Source of the DNA: an uncultured Mailhella sp.
GTDB taxonomy: Bacteria; Desulfobacterota; Desulfovibrionia; Desulfovibrionales; Desulfovibrionaceae
DNA: 62,383 nt
Direction of reading: 5' to 3'
Assembly: GCA_910578585.1 (NCBI GenBank)
Contig: CAJTRG010000013.1
Location: 1 to 62,383 of the forward strand
Below the pieces are notes generated by a model, which saw only the letters and a list, made by a program, of their open reading frames with translations, searched no databases and was not told where the DNA came from. This document shows positions 7,618-15,762 of the stretch, piece by piece (position 1 is the stretch's first letter; every line of letters begins with the position of its first letter). Position numbers and translations under genes: made by a program.

Positions 7618-9492
7618 TTATACAAGGTTTGGATCTTGCAGAATTTGGTAAATTGGACCGCCTTCAGCGTCAGCAGGAATTGGGTTGCCTGTTACATAGC
7701 AGAGAGTTGGAACAATATCAGCAAGCCAGCGCGGACGTTCATAACGGAATCCTTGCTTTACGTTTGCGCCGTAGAACATGAGCAGGTTCTTGAGGCTGCC
7801 GCATCCTGATTCACCGGTTGGGAAGCCGTAGCCGTGTTCAGCCATATATTCAGGTTTCAATGCGTATACAACGTCACCGGCCTGAGCTCCGCCCATACCA
7901 AATACATGAGCGTCTTCCTTGCGCACAGCGATGAGCACCGGACGTTCACCTGTTTCTGGGTGTTTATAATCAAGGAGAGCATCAATGATTTGATCGCGAA
8001 CTTTTTCGTAATCTTCAGGTTCTACAATACCGCCAGGATATTTGCCCTTTAAGTTTACATAGACGAACATGTAACGCTGTGGAACTGCAACGGATTTGGA
8101 AACGTCAAGAACATAGTCGTAGCCTTCGGTTTCTTCGTAAATATCCCAATAGTTTTCAGATTTCTTAGGTTCGTATGCGCAAAGTCCTGCTTGTTTCAAA
8201 GCGTGAGCGGTGTTGAGGATTGGGCCAAGCGGGGTTGCACCGTGGTCAGAGCAGATACAGGTAATGCAGTCTTCACCAAATGCATCAAGCAGGCGGCCAA
8301 GCAAGGTATCTTCAATTTCGTAAATTTTGCGTTCAAGTGCAAGTGCTTCCGGATTCTTGCCGTCAACTTCACTGAGGAAGCCATGATAGAACCAGTCAAT
8401 TGGGTGAGAGTGCATATAGAATAAATCCCAGTCAGGATTTTTCTTGAGTAAACCGCTTACAACAGTCCAGAGCCAGTTGCTGTGGAATTGTACGAGTTCG
8501 CCGACAGTTTCAAGGTCAATAACTTTGTGCATATACGCAACAAGACCGATGTCGTTGGCTGTAACCTGCTGTGACATGTCAATGCCGTCCATTGCGTCAG
8601 CAGGAGCAACCCAGCCGATATGTCCGGCAATACCTGATACATAAATCAAAAGATCTTCAGCGTCTTCTGACAATTTCATCAATTTGCAGCGGAAAGTACC
8701 AATTTCTGTGTGGCCGTCTTCAACAATTTTGAATTCATGGTTGATTGGTTCACTCCATTCGCGGTTTTTGATGGTGCAGAATGCTTTTTTGTAGTCACGG
8801 GTTGGGCAGAGCGCAACAGTATCATAACCGTCACCGTTGCTGTCCCATGTAAGAACATACCATACTTGTTCTTCAATGGGGTTCATGGCGTCACGGAATT
8901 TAATGGTAACTTCCATTTCCAGCGGATCGTCTTCGCTTTCAGGGAGATTTGCCCAGCCTTTTGCTCTGTCAAAGGAGCCTTTTGATCCCATGTGATAGAA
9001 ATCTGTTGAAATAACACTTTCAGAAGCCAAAAATTCTTTGTGTTCGTTGCCTGTTAATGGCCAGCGTTTTTCAATAGGAGAAATACCTTGTCCCATAACC
9101 ATAACGCCGCGCTGCATTTTGGAAGGCCAGGATACAGGATAGTTGACAACAATGGATTTCTTGCCGGCTTTGTCCCAGGCGTCCCAAATGGTTTCTGCGG
9201 TAAGAATGTCAGAACCAAAAGCCTGAGTAGTTTTTTTATGTTCGAGGCTTTCTCCTTCCATGTAATAATAATAGTCTTCAATGCCGTGGGTACGGGGATA
9301 TGCGCCGGTACAAATGGTAGCCCATGATGGAGGTGTTACAGTAGGAAGGTTGAAACCTTCAGGAATATAACTACCTTTTTCCATGACACGACGGAAGTTT
9401 TTCAATCCGCCTTCTGCGAGCATTTCTTCGAGGCGTTTTGGAATTAAACAGTCAAAACCTATAAGAGCTGCTTTTTTTGCTTTACCTGCCAT
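7618..9492 (-). CDS. alkaline-phosphatase-superfamily (type I phosphodiesterase-like) hydrolase
   Basis: 624 residues with no signal peptide, so cytoplasmic, unlike many phosphatases of this fold. Motifs in order: GFDCLIP with Asp14 as first metal ligand; PTVTPPSWATICTG (50-63) with Thr53 as expected nucleophile; TGAYPRTHGI; HPIDWFYHGF with Asp366 and His370; CSDHGATP with Asp416 and His417. The last metal-binding histidine, usually in a GxHG motif, is not obvious; the region reads TGESGCGS (559-566). Residues about 180-330 are an insertion forming a cap-like domain that would set specificity. The superfamily includes nucleotide pyrophosphatases, phosphonate hydrolases and sulfatases; the substrate here is unknown. 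It is transcribed from a sigma-54 promoter with a paralogous pseudo-enzyme, and the same palindromes control a BCCT importer. GGAG precedes the ATG. Confidence 0.8.
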   Translation of the reverse strand: MAGKAKKAALIGFDCLIPKRLEEMLAEGGLKNFRRVMEKGSYIPEGFNLPTVTPPSWATICTGAYPRTHGIEDYYYYMEGESLEHKKTTQAFGSDILTAETIWDAWDKAGKKSIVVNYPVSWPSKMQRGVMVMGQGISPIEKRWPLTGNEHKEFLASESVISTDFYHMGSKGSFDRAKGWANLPESEDDPLEMEVTIKFRDAMNPIEEQVWYVLTWDSNGDGYDTVALCPTRDYKKAFCTIKNREWSEPINHEFKIVEDGHTEIGTFRCKLMKLSEDAEDLLIYVSGIAGHIGWVAPADAMDGIDMSQQVTANDIGLVAYMHKVIDLETVGELVQFHSNWLWTVVSGLLKKNPDWDLFYMHSHPIDWFYHGFLSEVDGKNPEALALERKIYEIEDTLLGRLLDAFGEDCITCICSDHGATPLGPILNTAHALKQAGLCAYEPKKSENYWDIYEETEGYDYVLDVSKSVAVPQRYMFVYVNLKGKYPGGIVEPEDYEKVRDQIIDALLDYKHPETGERPVLIAVRKEDAHVFGMGGAQAGDVVYALKPEYMAEHGYGFPTGESGCGSLKNLLMFYGANVKQGFRYERPRWLADIVPTLCYVTGNPIPADAEGGPIYQILQDPNLV

Positions 9493-9538
9493 AATGATCT
9501 CCTTTGATAATTTGTAATCATTCGTGTGTTTCCTTTAT

Positions 9539-9555
9539 ATCAAGAAATATGCCAA
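9539..9555 (-). promoter_or_regulatory. sigma-54 promoter of the AlkP-family operon
   Basis: On the minus strand TTGGCATATTTCTTGAT fits the -24/-12 pattern except for A instead of C in the -12 GC. The start site should lie near 9527, about 35 bases before the ATG. Confidence 0.6.
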
Positions 9556-9650
9556 AAGCTTTTTTGCGTTGTAAGATAAGGAAAAAGAGACGTTTTCTTT
9601 TATTCATTGCATAAAAAAGGGCTTTGTGAAATGAAGAATACTGCTAAAAA

Positions 9651-9856
9651 CGACATAAATGTCGCAGAATAAAAAGAAAAAAGCTGATTTGCGTACTTTT
9701 AGAAAATTTTTTGCGACAGTTTTGACGTACAATGAAAGAAAAGAGGGTGAATAGCGGGAGAAAATTATTTATAATATACTTATATTATTTTATAAAATAT
9801 ATTATTCTGCATTTTTTGCGCAAAAGAGAAATAAATATAAAGCGTCATTTATGTCG
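9651..9856. promoter_or_regulatory. three palindromic activator sites upstream of the AlkP operon
   Basis: CGACATAAATGTCG at 9651-9664 is a perfect 6-bp arm palindrome. CGACAGTTTTGACG at 9714-9727 and CGTCATTTATGTCG at 9843-9856 each differ from CGACA-N4-TGTCG by one base. Start-to-start distances are 63 and 129 bases, about 6 and 12 helical turns. They lie 100-310 bases upstream of the sigma-54 promoter, as expected for enhancer sites. The same 14-mer occurs three times at 13143-13308. They fill the 439-base gap 9493-9931, which has no gene. Confidence 0.75.
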
Positions 9857-9931
9857 TATCTTGGTGATAAGAAAGGCATTGTATGGGCAATGCCTTCCAG
9901 TAAAAATCGTATAAGCAAACATATTTCAAAT

Positions 9932-11329
9932 TTATTTGATATGGTATTGTTTAATTTTTCTTTGCAGTGTCCTGACATTCATTTCAAGACATTCTGAACA
10001 CTTGGCAGTATTTCCGTGATTTTTTGACAGAGACTGCATAATGATTTGTTTTTCAAATTCTTCTGTTGCCTCTTTGAAAGAGAGCGTATTGGCGGATAAA
10101 TTCATTAAAAATGTATCTTCTTCGGAAAAATGCAGACTTTTGAGCGCATCTTCACCCAGGAATAAATATTTATCTAAAAAATTATGCAGTTCCCGAACAT
10201 TGCCGGGCCAATGATAATTCTGCATGGCAAGACGGACTTTGAGCGGCAAAATGATATTGGCGTTTTTTTGTTTGAAATAGTCGTCAATCAATAAAAATAA
10301 ATCGTTTTCCCGTTCGCGCAGGGGAGGCAAATTAATTTCCAGAACGTTGATCCGATAGAAAAAGTCTGAACGCATGGTTTTTTCCTGCACCATTTTATGT
10401 AGATCCCTGTGTGTTGCTGTGATTAACCGGAAATTGGAGCTTTTAGGCGTGTTGCTGCCAAGGGGCGTATAGGTTCTGTTCTCCAGTGTACGCAGCAGTT
10501 TTACCTGTAAATTGAGGGGGATTTCGCCAATTTCATCAAGAAAGAGCGTACCGTTATTGGCGGCGGCAATAAAGCCCTCTTTATTGGCATAGGCACCGGA
10601 AAAAGAGCCTTTAGTGTGGCCAAAAAATTCGCTTTCCATGAGCTGTTCGGGAATAGCTCCGCAGTTTACAGGAACATAGTCGCCGCGCTTGCCGCTGTAT
10701 TCGTGGATAGCTTTGGCAACGAGGTCTTTTCCGCAGCCGGTTTCGCCCAAAATAATGACGTTCATATCATTTTCAGAAGCTTTCATAATCAGTTCATAAA
10801 CATTTTGCATGGCTTTGCTTCTGCCGATAATACGTCCCAGACCATTCACTTTTTCAATGGAGGCTTTGAGCTGTTTGTTTTCTTCCTTCAATTCCAGTTC
10901 ATTGAATTTTTCTTCAGAAATATCCATGATGATGCCTTTGTAACCAATGATATTTCCGCCTTCATCAAAATCGCCGGTGCCGATATCCCAAACCCATTTT
11001 AAAAGCCCGCTTGCCAGTTTTATGCGGTATTTCATTTCATAGGTTTTCTTTTGTGCGACCTGGTCATAGCTGTAATCATGGGTTCTTCTGGCATCGTCAT
11101 CAGTCATAAGATGTTCGAGCACATTTTTATTGAGTTTGATAAATTCAGCAGGAGGAACGCCCACAAGTTCCATGCAGCCCCTGCTTGCATATTGCAAAAC
11201 AAGGGAATATTCATAGGGATTATCTGTTTTTGAGGGGATAAATTTGCAGTAATAAGCCACACCAGGCAGGATATCAAAAATATTTTTTTCAAATTCACTG
11301 AAATAATCATTGTTTCTATACTGTTCCAT
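9932..11329 (-). CDS. PAS-domain sigma-54-dependent transcriptional activator
   Basis: 465 residues: an N-terminal PAS/PAC sensor (about 15-145, with YKGIIMDISEEKF at its end), a short coiled linker, an AAA+ sigma-54 interaction domain with Walker A GETGCGKD, Walker B FLDEIGE and the arginine-finger region, and a C-terminal Fis-type helix-turn-helix (HGNTAKCSECLEMNVRTLQRKI). The sigma-54 contact loop, normally GAFTGA, reads GSFSGA. It has no receiver domain, so it probably senses a small molecule directly through PAS. It lies between the AlkP operon and the BCCT gene, both with sigma-54 promoters and identical palindromes, so I infer it controls both and the exporter at 13449. The start ATG is preceded by GGCAGG. 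Confidence 0.85.
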   Translation of the reverse strand: MEQYRNNDYFSEFEKNIFDILPGVAYYCKFIPSKTDNPYEYSLVLQYASRGCMELVGVPPAEFIKLNKNVLEHLMTDDDARRTHDYSYDQVAQKKTYEMKYRIKLASGLLKWVWDIGTGDFDEGGNIIGYKGIIMDISEEKFNELELKEENKQLKASIEKVNGLGRIIGRSKAMQNVYELIMKASENDMNVIILGETGCGKDLVAKAIHEYSGKRGDYVPVNCGAIPEQLMESEFFGHTKGSFSGAYANKEGFIAAANNGTLFLDEIGEIPLNLQVKLLRTLENRTYTPLGSNTPKSSNFRLITATHRDLHKMVQEKTMRSDFFYRINVLEINLPPLRERENDLFLLIDDYFKQKNANIILPLKVRLAMQNYHWPGNVRELHNFLDKYLFLGEDALKSLHFSEEDTFLMNLSANTLSFKEATEEFEKQIIMQSLSKNHGNTAKCSECLEMNVRTLQRKIKQYHIK

Positions 11330-11403
11330 AGCTGCCTGCCTTGCTTATTGTGGGAAGAAATTTAATTATAGCGAAGAAATACAAAGTAAGCAAGTATCAG
11401 GCA

Positions 11404-11440
11404 AAATAAAAAAGCCAGCATGATCTGGCTTTTTTATTTT
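11404..11440 (-). terminator. terminator after the BCCT gene (nearly symmetrical)
   Basis: Stem AAAAAGCCAG/CTGGCTTTTT with a CATGAT loop, flanked by A and T runs so it works in both directions. It separates BCCT transcription from the activator gene downstream on the same strand. Confidence 0.85.
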
Positions 11441-11458
11441 GCCGGCAGTAATATATTT

Positions 11459-13021
11459 TTAGCGGCAATCTGTTACATCATGCAAATCTTTGCCTCTCAG
11501 CATCTTAATCCATGCATAGGCAAGAAGCACAACAGGAATACAGATGAAAATACCTGCCAGCTTGCCGAGCATCTTTGCAACTTCCAGTCCACCCATAGTG
11601 AGAGCACCAAAAGCAAGTAATCCTTGTAAAAGAGCCCACATAACCAGATTGAAGCGATGAGGGTCGTCGTTAACGCCAATGCGCTTGGTAGCTGTTGCAG
11701 CCATAATATAACAGCTGGAGTTGATACTGGTTGCAAGGAAGATAGTGGAAACCATAGCGTATACGATAAAGACGATTGTGCTGAACGGCAGGGTATCAAA
11801 TACTTCTGCCATGAGCGCAGCGCCGCCCTGATTTACCAGAATGCCTGTTACGTCGATAATATTGTTGTGTGACAGGTATAAGGTATAAGAACCGAGAACA
11901 CCGTGCATGGTATAACCGCCAAGTACAGCAAAGAACAATCCGCAGCCGACAATTTCACGTACAGTTCTGCCGCGGGAAATTCTTGCAATGAAAAGCCCCA
12001 TGAAAGGTCCGTAACCCAGCCAGTTCATCGCATAGAACATGGTCCAGTCCTGAGGAACAGTACCGTCGCTGAAAGGGTCAGTCCAGAGAATATAGGTCAG
12101 GAAGTTATTGGCAGTTCTGCCGACTGCGTTGGTGAAGGTATCGAAAATGGTTGCAGTCGGACCGCATAAGAAAATATAAACAAGTAAAACAAACGCCATA
12201 ATAACGTTGATATCACTTACGCGTTTGATGCCTTTCTTCAAGCCAAAGTACACACTGACAGCAGAAATAGCGATAGTAGTGAGCAGGATTTTACCTTGCA
12301 GAGCAAGAGAGGGTTCAAAGCCTGTAACCTTGCAGATGGTTGCTTCAACGGTTGGCAGGGATAAACACATAGTCATGGTTGTGCAGAACATCAAGCCTAA
12401 AATAAAGCAACAGTCCAGGAATTTGCCGAGGAATTTATCTTTGCGGTCACCAATAACAATTTCAGAAGCCGCACTGACACGCAAAAGCGGCTGTCTTCTG
12501 ATATGGAACATATAACAAATAGGAAGTGCACAAATAAAATAAGAACTCCAGGCTGTCGGCCCCCAGTTCAAAAGAAGGAATGACAAACTGAGGTTATAGG
12601 CTTCAATGCTTTCCGGGTCTGCGTTCATTGGGGGGGTAACAAGGTACCAGGAAGGCTCAACAATAGCCCAGAACATACAAGCTCCGGCAACACCAGAGGT
12701 AAAAATCATTGCAGCCCATGAACCGAGCGGAAATTCCGGTTTTTCATCAGGATCACCAAATTTAATGTCACCGTATTTGCTGACAGCATAGTAAATAAGC
12801 AAAAATACAAAAATAGTAACAAGCCATAAGAAAGAACTTCCCAAAGCTTTCATTAATGGATTGACAATGCTTTTTAAAATTGCTTCCATTTCAGTGCTAT
12901 AAAAAATAGCAGGCAAGCTGACGAGCAATAATACAATGATAACAGGTAAGGCAATAGATTTTTCTACTGCCAGATCATTTTCGTCTATTGGTCTGCATGT
13001 AAAATCATCTTCTTTTGGCAT
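11459..13021 (-). CDS. BCCT-family secondary transporter
   Basis: 520 residues, about 12 membrane segments, of the betaine/choline/carnitine transporter family: MFWAIVEPSWY in the Gly-rich TM3 region, NWGPTAWSSYFICALP (TM4), and the signature region WTMFYAMNWLGYGPFMGLFIARISRGRTVRE (TM8 and following loop). By comparison with BetP, the aromatic-box residues of TM4 (Trp, Trp, Tyr spaced 5 and 3) and one TM8 Trp are kept, but the usual FYWAWWISW is FYAMNWLGY, so two other TM8 tryptophans are Asn and Tyr. The substrate may be a modified or smaller onium or amine compound. The short tails argue against osmosensing. It has a sigma-54 promoter and three palindromes in its upstream region, shared with the divergent exporter. 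GAGG precedes the start. Confidence 0.9.
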   Translation of the reverse strand: MPKEDDFTCRPIDENDLAVEKSIALPVIIVLLLVSLPAIFYSTEMEAILKSIVNPLMKALGSSFLWLVTIFVFLLIYYAVSKYGDIKFGDPDEKPEFPLGSWAAMIFTSGVAGACMFWAIVEPSWYLVTPPMNADPESIEAYNLSLSFLLLNWGPTAWSSYFICALPICYMFHIRRQPLLRVSAASEIVIGDRKDKFLGKFLDCCFILGLMFCTTMTMCLSLPTVEATICKVTGFEPSLALQGKILLTTIAISAVSVYFGLKKGIKRVSDINVIMAFVLLVYIFLCGPTATIFDTFTNAVGRTANNFLTYILWTDPFSDGTVPQDWTMFYAMNWLGYGPFMGLFIARISRGRTVREIVGCGLFFAVLGGYTMHGVLGSYTLYLSHNNIIDVTGILVNQGGAALMAEVFDTLPFSTIVFIVYAMVSTIFLATSINSSCYIMAATATKRIGVNDDPHRFNLVMWALLQGLLAFGALTMGGLEVAKMLGKLAGIFICIPVVLLAYAWIKMLRGKDLHDVTDCR

Positions 13022-13050
13022 AACAACCTCTGGTATTTTTTGAACTAAAA

Positions 13051-13067
13051 ATCACAAAACATGCCAG
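13051..13067 (-). promoter_or_regulatory. sigma-54 promoter of the BCCT gene
   Basis: On the minus strand CTGGCATGTTTTGTGAT has a good -24 (TGGCATG) and a weaker -12 (GTGAT). It resembles the AlkP promoter, whose -12 reads TTGAT. The predicted start leaves a leader of about 20 bases before the ATG. Confidence 0.55.
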
Positions 13068-13142
13068 TAAAGATTAATACCAAGATATCAGTATGTTATC
13101 TGCTTGTATGAGCTTGTTATATAAATATATTCTTTTTTGATA

Positions 13143-13308
13143 CGACAATTTTGTCGTGCACTGTTTTTATTTAGGCAGAATAGGATATTCGTTTACGACA
13201 AATTTGACATATCTTTTGCTGGGACATGATTATAGTATGTATAATTTCAATGTGTTATAGTGATTATTTGCATATTGGCAAAAAAGAATTTTTGTGACAA
13301 ATATGTCG
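13143..13308. promoter_or_regulatory. three palindromic activator sites between BCCT and exporter genes
   Basis: CGACAATTTTGTCG at 13143-13156 is a perfect CGACA-N4-TGTCG site. CGACAAATTTGACA (13196-13209) and TGACAAATATGTCG (13295-13308) are near matches. They lie in the middle of the 427-base gap, roughly 75-240 bases from the BCCT promoter and 95-260 bases from the exporter promoter, so one cluster can serve both divergent sigma-54 promoters. Confidence 0.75.
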
Positions 13309-13400
13309 CTAAAACAGAAAGTAAATCGTTCATTTTAGAACAAAGATTGTATTAATAGAACGCGCTCACCACTTTATACTGGATTTTTTCACGTTTTTTC

Positions 13401-13417
13401 TTGGCATAATTTTTGCT
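13401..13417 (+). promoter_or_regulatory. sigma-54 promoter of the EamA exporter gene
   Basis: TTGGCATAATTTTTGCT fits the sigma-54 consensus fully (GG, ten bases, GC). The start site is expected near 13429, about 20 bases before the ATG at 13449. Confidence 0.8.
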
Positions 13418-13448
13418 TTTTTAACAGTAAAAATATGGTGAGGTGTTT

Positions 13449-14510
13449 ATGAGTTCGGAAATACTTATTGAAACAGGTTCTGTGCGTACAACAGAACGGG
13501 CAATTAAACTGCGTGAGAAAATTGACTTCCAATTTGCGAAAACAGGATTAATCCTTGGTATTCTTGGCGGTGTTTTATGGGCAATAGCAAGTATTTTTCT
13601 GTTGGGTAACGGCGTAAAGAGTGAATTTTTTGCAAAACCTGAATTTTGGCTTGTGGCTCCCCTTATGGCAGCAGGTATCCATGATTTTTGCGGGGCATGC
13701 ACTTCTTTGGCAGTCAATACCTATCGCGGACAAATTCAGGAAATTCCTCGTACCTTTAAAAATAAAGCCGGCAAGCTTTGCATGCTGGGGGGATGTTTAG
13801 GCGCTCCTTTTGGTATGGGCGGCTATTTAATGGCTGTTTCTCTGGCTGACCCTGCCTATGTTTTACCCATTACGTCTTCTTATCCTGCTTTTGCTGCGGT
13901 TTTAGCCATGATCTTTTTGAAAGAAAAAATCATCAAACGTGCATGGATTGGCTTGTTCGGCTGTATTGCGGGCGTTTTCGTTATCAGCTTTGTGACTCCG
14001 TCCGGCGGTGTTTCTGAATATTTTTATTGGGGCTTGTTCTTTGCTGTTGTTGCGGCTGTTGGCTGGGCATGTGAAGGGGTTGTGGTGACGTCCGGCATGG
14101 ATTTTGTTGAACCTGGAATTGCTCTCAATATTTATCAAATGACATCTACCTGTATTTATTGGTTTATTCTTATTCCGCTTGCTTGTCATTTTACGCTGCC
14201 TGCTGATATTTCCTATTTGAGCGTGATGAATGAATTTTTCGCCGGTGATAAGCTCTATCTGATTATGCTTGCAGGTGTTGTAGGTGCAACTTCCTATATG
14301 TGCTGGTATAAGGCTATGAACACAACGGGCGTCAGCCGTGCTATGGCGCTCAATATCACCTATGCTTTGTGGGGTGTATTATTCAGTGCAGTTTTCCTTG
14401 ATACTGAAATTACAGTCAACCTTGTTATCGGTGCAATTATGATCTTCCTGGGAATGATTTTGGTTATTGGAAATCCAAAGGATATGATCAATCTTCGCCA
14501 AGTAAATTAG
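13449..14510 (+). CDS. EamA/DMT-superfamily permease
   Basis: 353 residues starting at ATG 13449, with GGTGAGG five bases upstream; the in-frame GTG at 13443 overlaps that site. About ten membrane segments in two EamA-like halves: ITSSYPAFAAVLAMIFLKEKI ends the first half and INITYALWGVLFSAVFLDTEI-type helices end the second, with the conserved Pro/Tyr-rich ends of DMT repeats. N-terminal residues 1-30 are cytoplasmic and charged. DMT proteins commonly export metabolites or amino acids. The gene is divergent from the BCCT importer and shares its palindromes, so export of a breakdown product of the BCCT cargo is a reasonable inference. A small winged-helix gene follows 35 bases on. Confidence 0.8.
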   Translation: MSSEILIETGSVRTTERAIKLREKIDFQFAKTGLILGILGGVLWAIASIFLLGNGVKSEFFAKPEFWLVAPLMAAGIHDFCGACTSLAVNTYRGQIQEIPRTFKNKAGKLCMLGGCLGAPFGMGGYLMAVSLADPAYVLPITSSYPAFAAVLAMIFLKEKIIKRAWIGLFGCIAGVFVISFVTPSGGVSEYFYWGLFFAVVAAVGWACEGVVVTSGMDFVEPGIALNIYQMTSTCIYWFILIPLACHFTLPADISYLSVMNEFFAGDKLYLIMLAGVVGATSYMCWYKAMNTTGVSRAMALNITYALWGVLFSAVFLDTEITVNLVIGAIMIFLGMILVIGNPKDMINLRQVN

Positions 14511-14545
14511 GTTAGATAAATTAGGCAAGCAAATGAGGAGCATAT

Positions 14546-14812
14546 ATGAAACATCCAATCCGACTTGAAATATGTAAATTATTAGATGAACATACTACCC
14601 TGACAACACAGGAAATCCAAAATTTACTGGAACAGGCATATACAAATGAAAAGCAGGTCTATGCCGCCAATGACCATGTTTTATCTCTGCGGGCTGTTGG
14701 CATTGTTGAACTTTTGGAAGAATGGGTTGAAGAGAAGGGCGATGAAGAAATCCTTATGCAGCGCTGGGGTTTAACCAAGTTTGGCAGGGAAAAATATTTG
14801 AAATACTGGTAA
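14546..14812 (+). CDS. small winged-helix-like protein
   Basis: 88 residues. MKHPIRLEICKLLDEH, then TTQEIQNLL and HVLSLRAVGIVELLEEWV, look like the helices of a small winged helix resembling ArsR-type repressors, and QRWGLTKFGREKYLKYW would be the final strand-helix. There is no metal-binding cysteine motif. It is co-transcribed with the EamA permease (gap 35 bases, GAGGAG site before the ATG) and closed by a terminator. It might be a second regulator of the AlkP/BCCT/EamA system or an adaptor; its target is not visible. Confidence 0.6.
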   Translation: MKHPIRLEICKLLDEHTTLTTQEIQNLLEQAYTNEKQVYAANDHVLSLRAVGIVELLEEWVEEKGDEEILMQRWGLTKFGREKYLKYW

Positions 14813-14841
14813 ACTGTAAAAAATTAAGAGCTGTGTGTAAC

Positions 14842-14869
14842 AAAAAAGGGGCGTACAGCTCCTTTTTTG
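14842..14869 (+). terminator. terminator of the exporter operon
   Basis: Stem AAGGGGC/GCTCCTT with one G-T pair and loop GTACA, followed by a T run. The remaining gap to 15015 shows nothing clear. Confidence 0.8.
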
Positions 14870-15015
14870 TTATGTATAAATCGAGTTTGCTTGCAAGCGT
14901 GCTGTACCTCACTTGACAAATCCGTACATAAATAATACTGCAGATTCATAAAAAAAAATAAAACAAAATATATTTTGCGATTGATAGAGTTTTTATAAAG
15001 TAAGATAAATAATTC

Positions 15016-15750
15016 TTAAGCGTTGAGCAAACGGTCGAGTTCCTGTCGGCAGGCGTCAGGGTCTCGTCCCTGTAATTTGGCAATATGAGGAAGATTTTGG
15101 ATCGCGTCACATTCTTTTAAGTAAATGGGACTGATATCCTGTTTTTGCCAGGTGACAAACTGCAAACAATGGATAAGACTGTTGACAGCGGGACTGTCAA
15201 AAGAAGCAGGCAGGAGCGTGCAGGTGTGTTTTTCAAGTACTTCCATAGCTTTTTCATTTCGTGTGCCGCTGCCAAAACAGTAATCACAGGGAATATTGAG
15301 AAGTTCCGCATAGGGGATAAGCTGTAAATCCGTTCTTGCCTGCATAGTGCCGCTTACCACCTGAAAGCACTGGGAATGAACAAGTTCACGGGTGCCGCTG
15401 GTTACAATATGGATTATTTCGTCTTCTTTTGCATAAAAATTACAGGCAAGGGCATGCATATAATTAATGCTTCCCTGCAAGCCGTCATTGGCTCGGCAAA
15501 AGGCTGCGGCAATGGTGGCAGTCAGGCGTATACCCATGAAATTGCCGGGACCTGCCGCAGCGGCAATTTTTTTTATTCCACTTGGGCTCAAGCCAAGCTG
15601 TTCGCAAATTTGCTTGATATGGGGAAGAAGTGTATCTGCGCCGTTTTTTTGCGGTTCACTTTCTTCTGCATGCAAAAGAAGCATGTCCTGCAAAAGGGCA
15701 AATTGCAGACGCTTTTCTGATGCATTTAAAATAAGGGTGAGTTCGTCCAT
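15016..15750 (-). CDS. tsaB: tRNA threonylcarbamoyladenosine protein TsaB
   Basis: 244 residues. TsaB is a pseudo-kinase-fold partner of TsaD and TsaE in making the t6A base next to the anticodon of ANN-reading tRNAs, in the cytoplasm. The N-terminal strand LTLILNASEKRLQFALL and the segment KKIAAAAGPGNFMGIRLTATIAAAF (about 60-85) are the conserved TsaB core; GPGxFxGxR is the family signature. It is the last gene of the rpsB-to-tsaB block, 12 bases after rseP. The Shine-Dalgarno site is weak, suggesting coupled translation. Confidence 0.9.
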   Translation of the reverse strand: MDELTLILNASEKRLQFALLQDMLLLHAEESEPQKNGADTLLPHIKQICEQLGLSPSGIKKIAAAAGPGNFMGIRLTATIAAAFCRANDGLQGSINYMHALACNFYAKEDEIIHIVTSGTRELVHSQCFQVVSGTMQARTDLQLIPYAELLNIPCDYCFGSGTRNEKAMEVLEKHTCTLLPASFDSPAVNSLIHCLQFVTWQKQDISPIYLKECDAIQNLPHIAKLQGRDPDACRQELDRLLNA

Positions 15751-15762
15751 TGTATTTACCCG

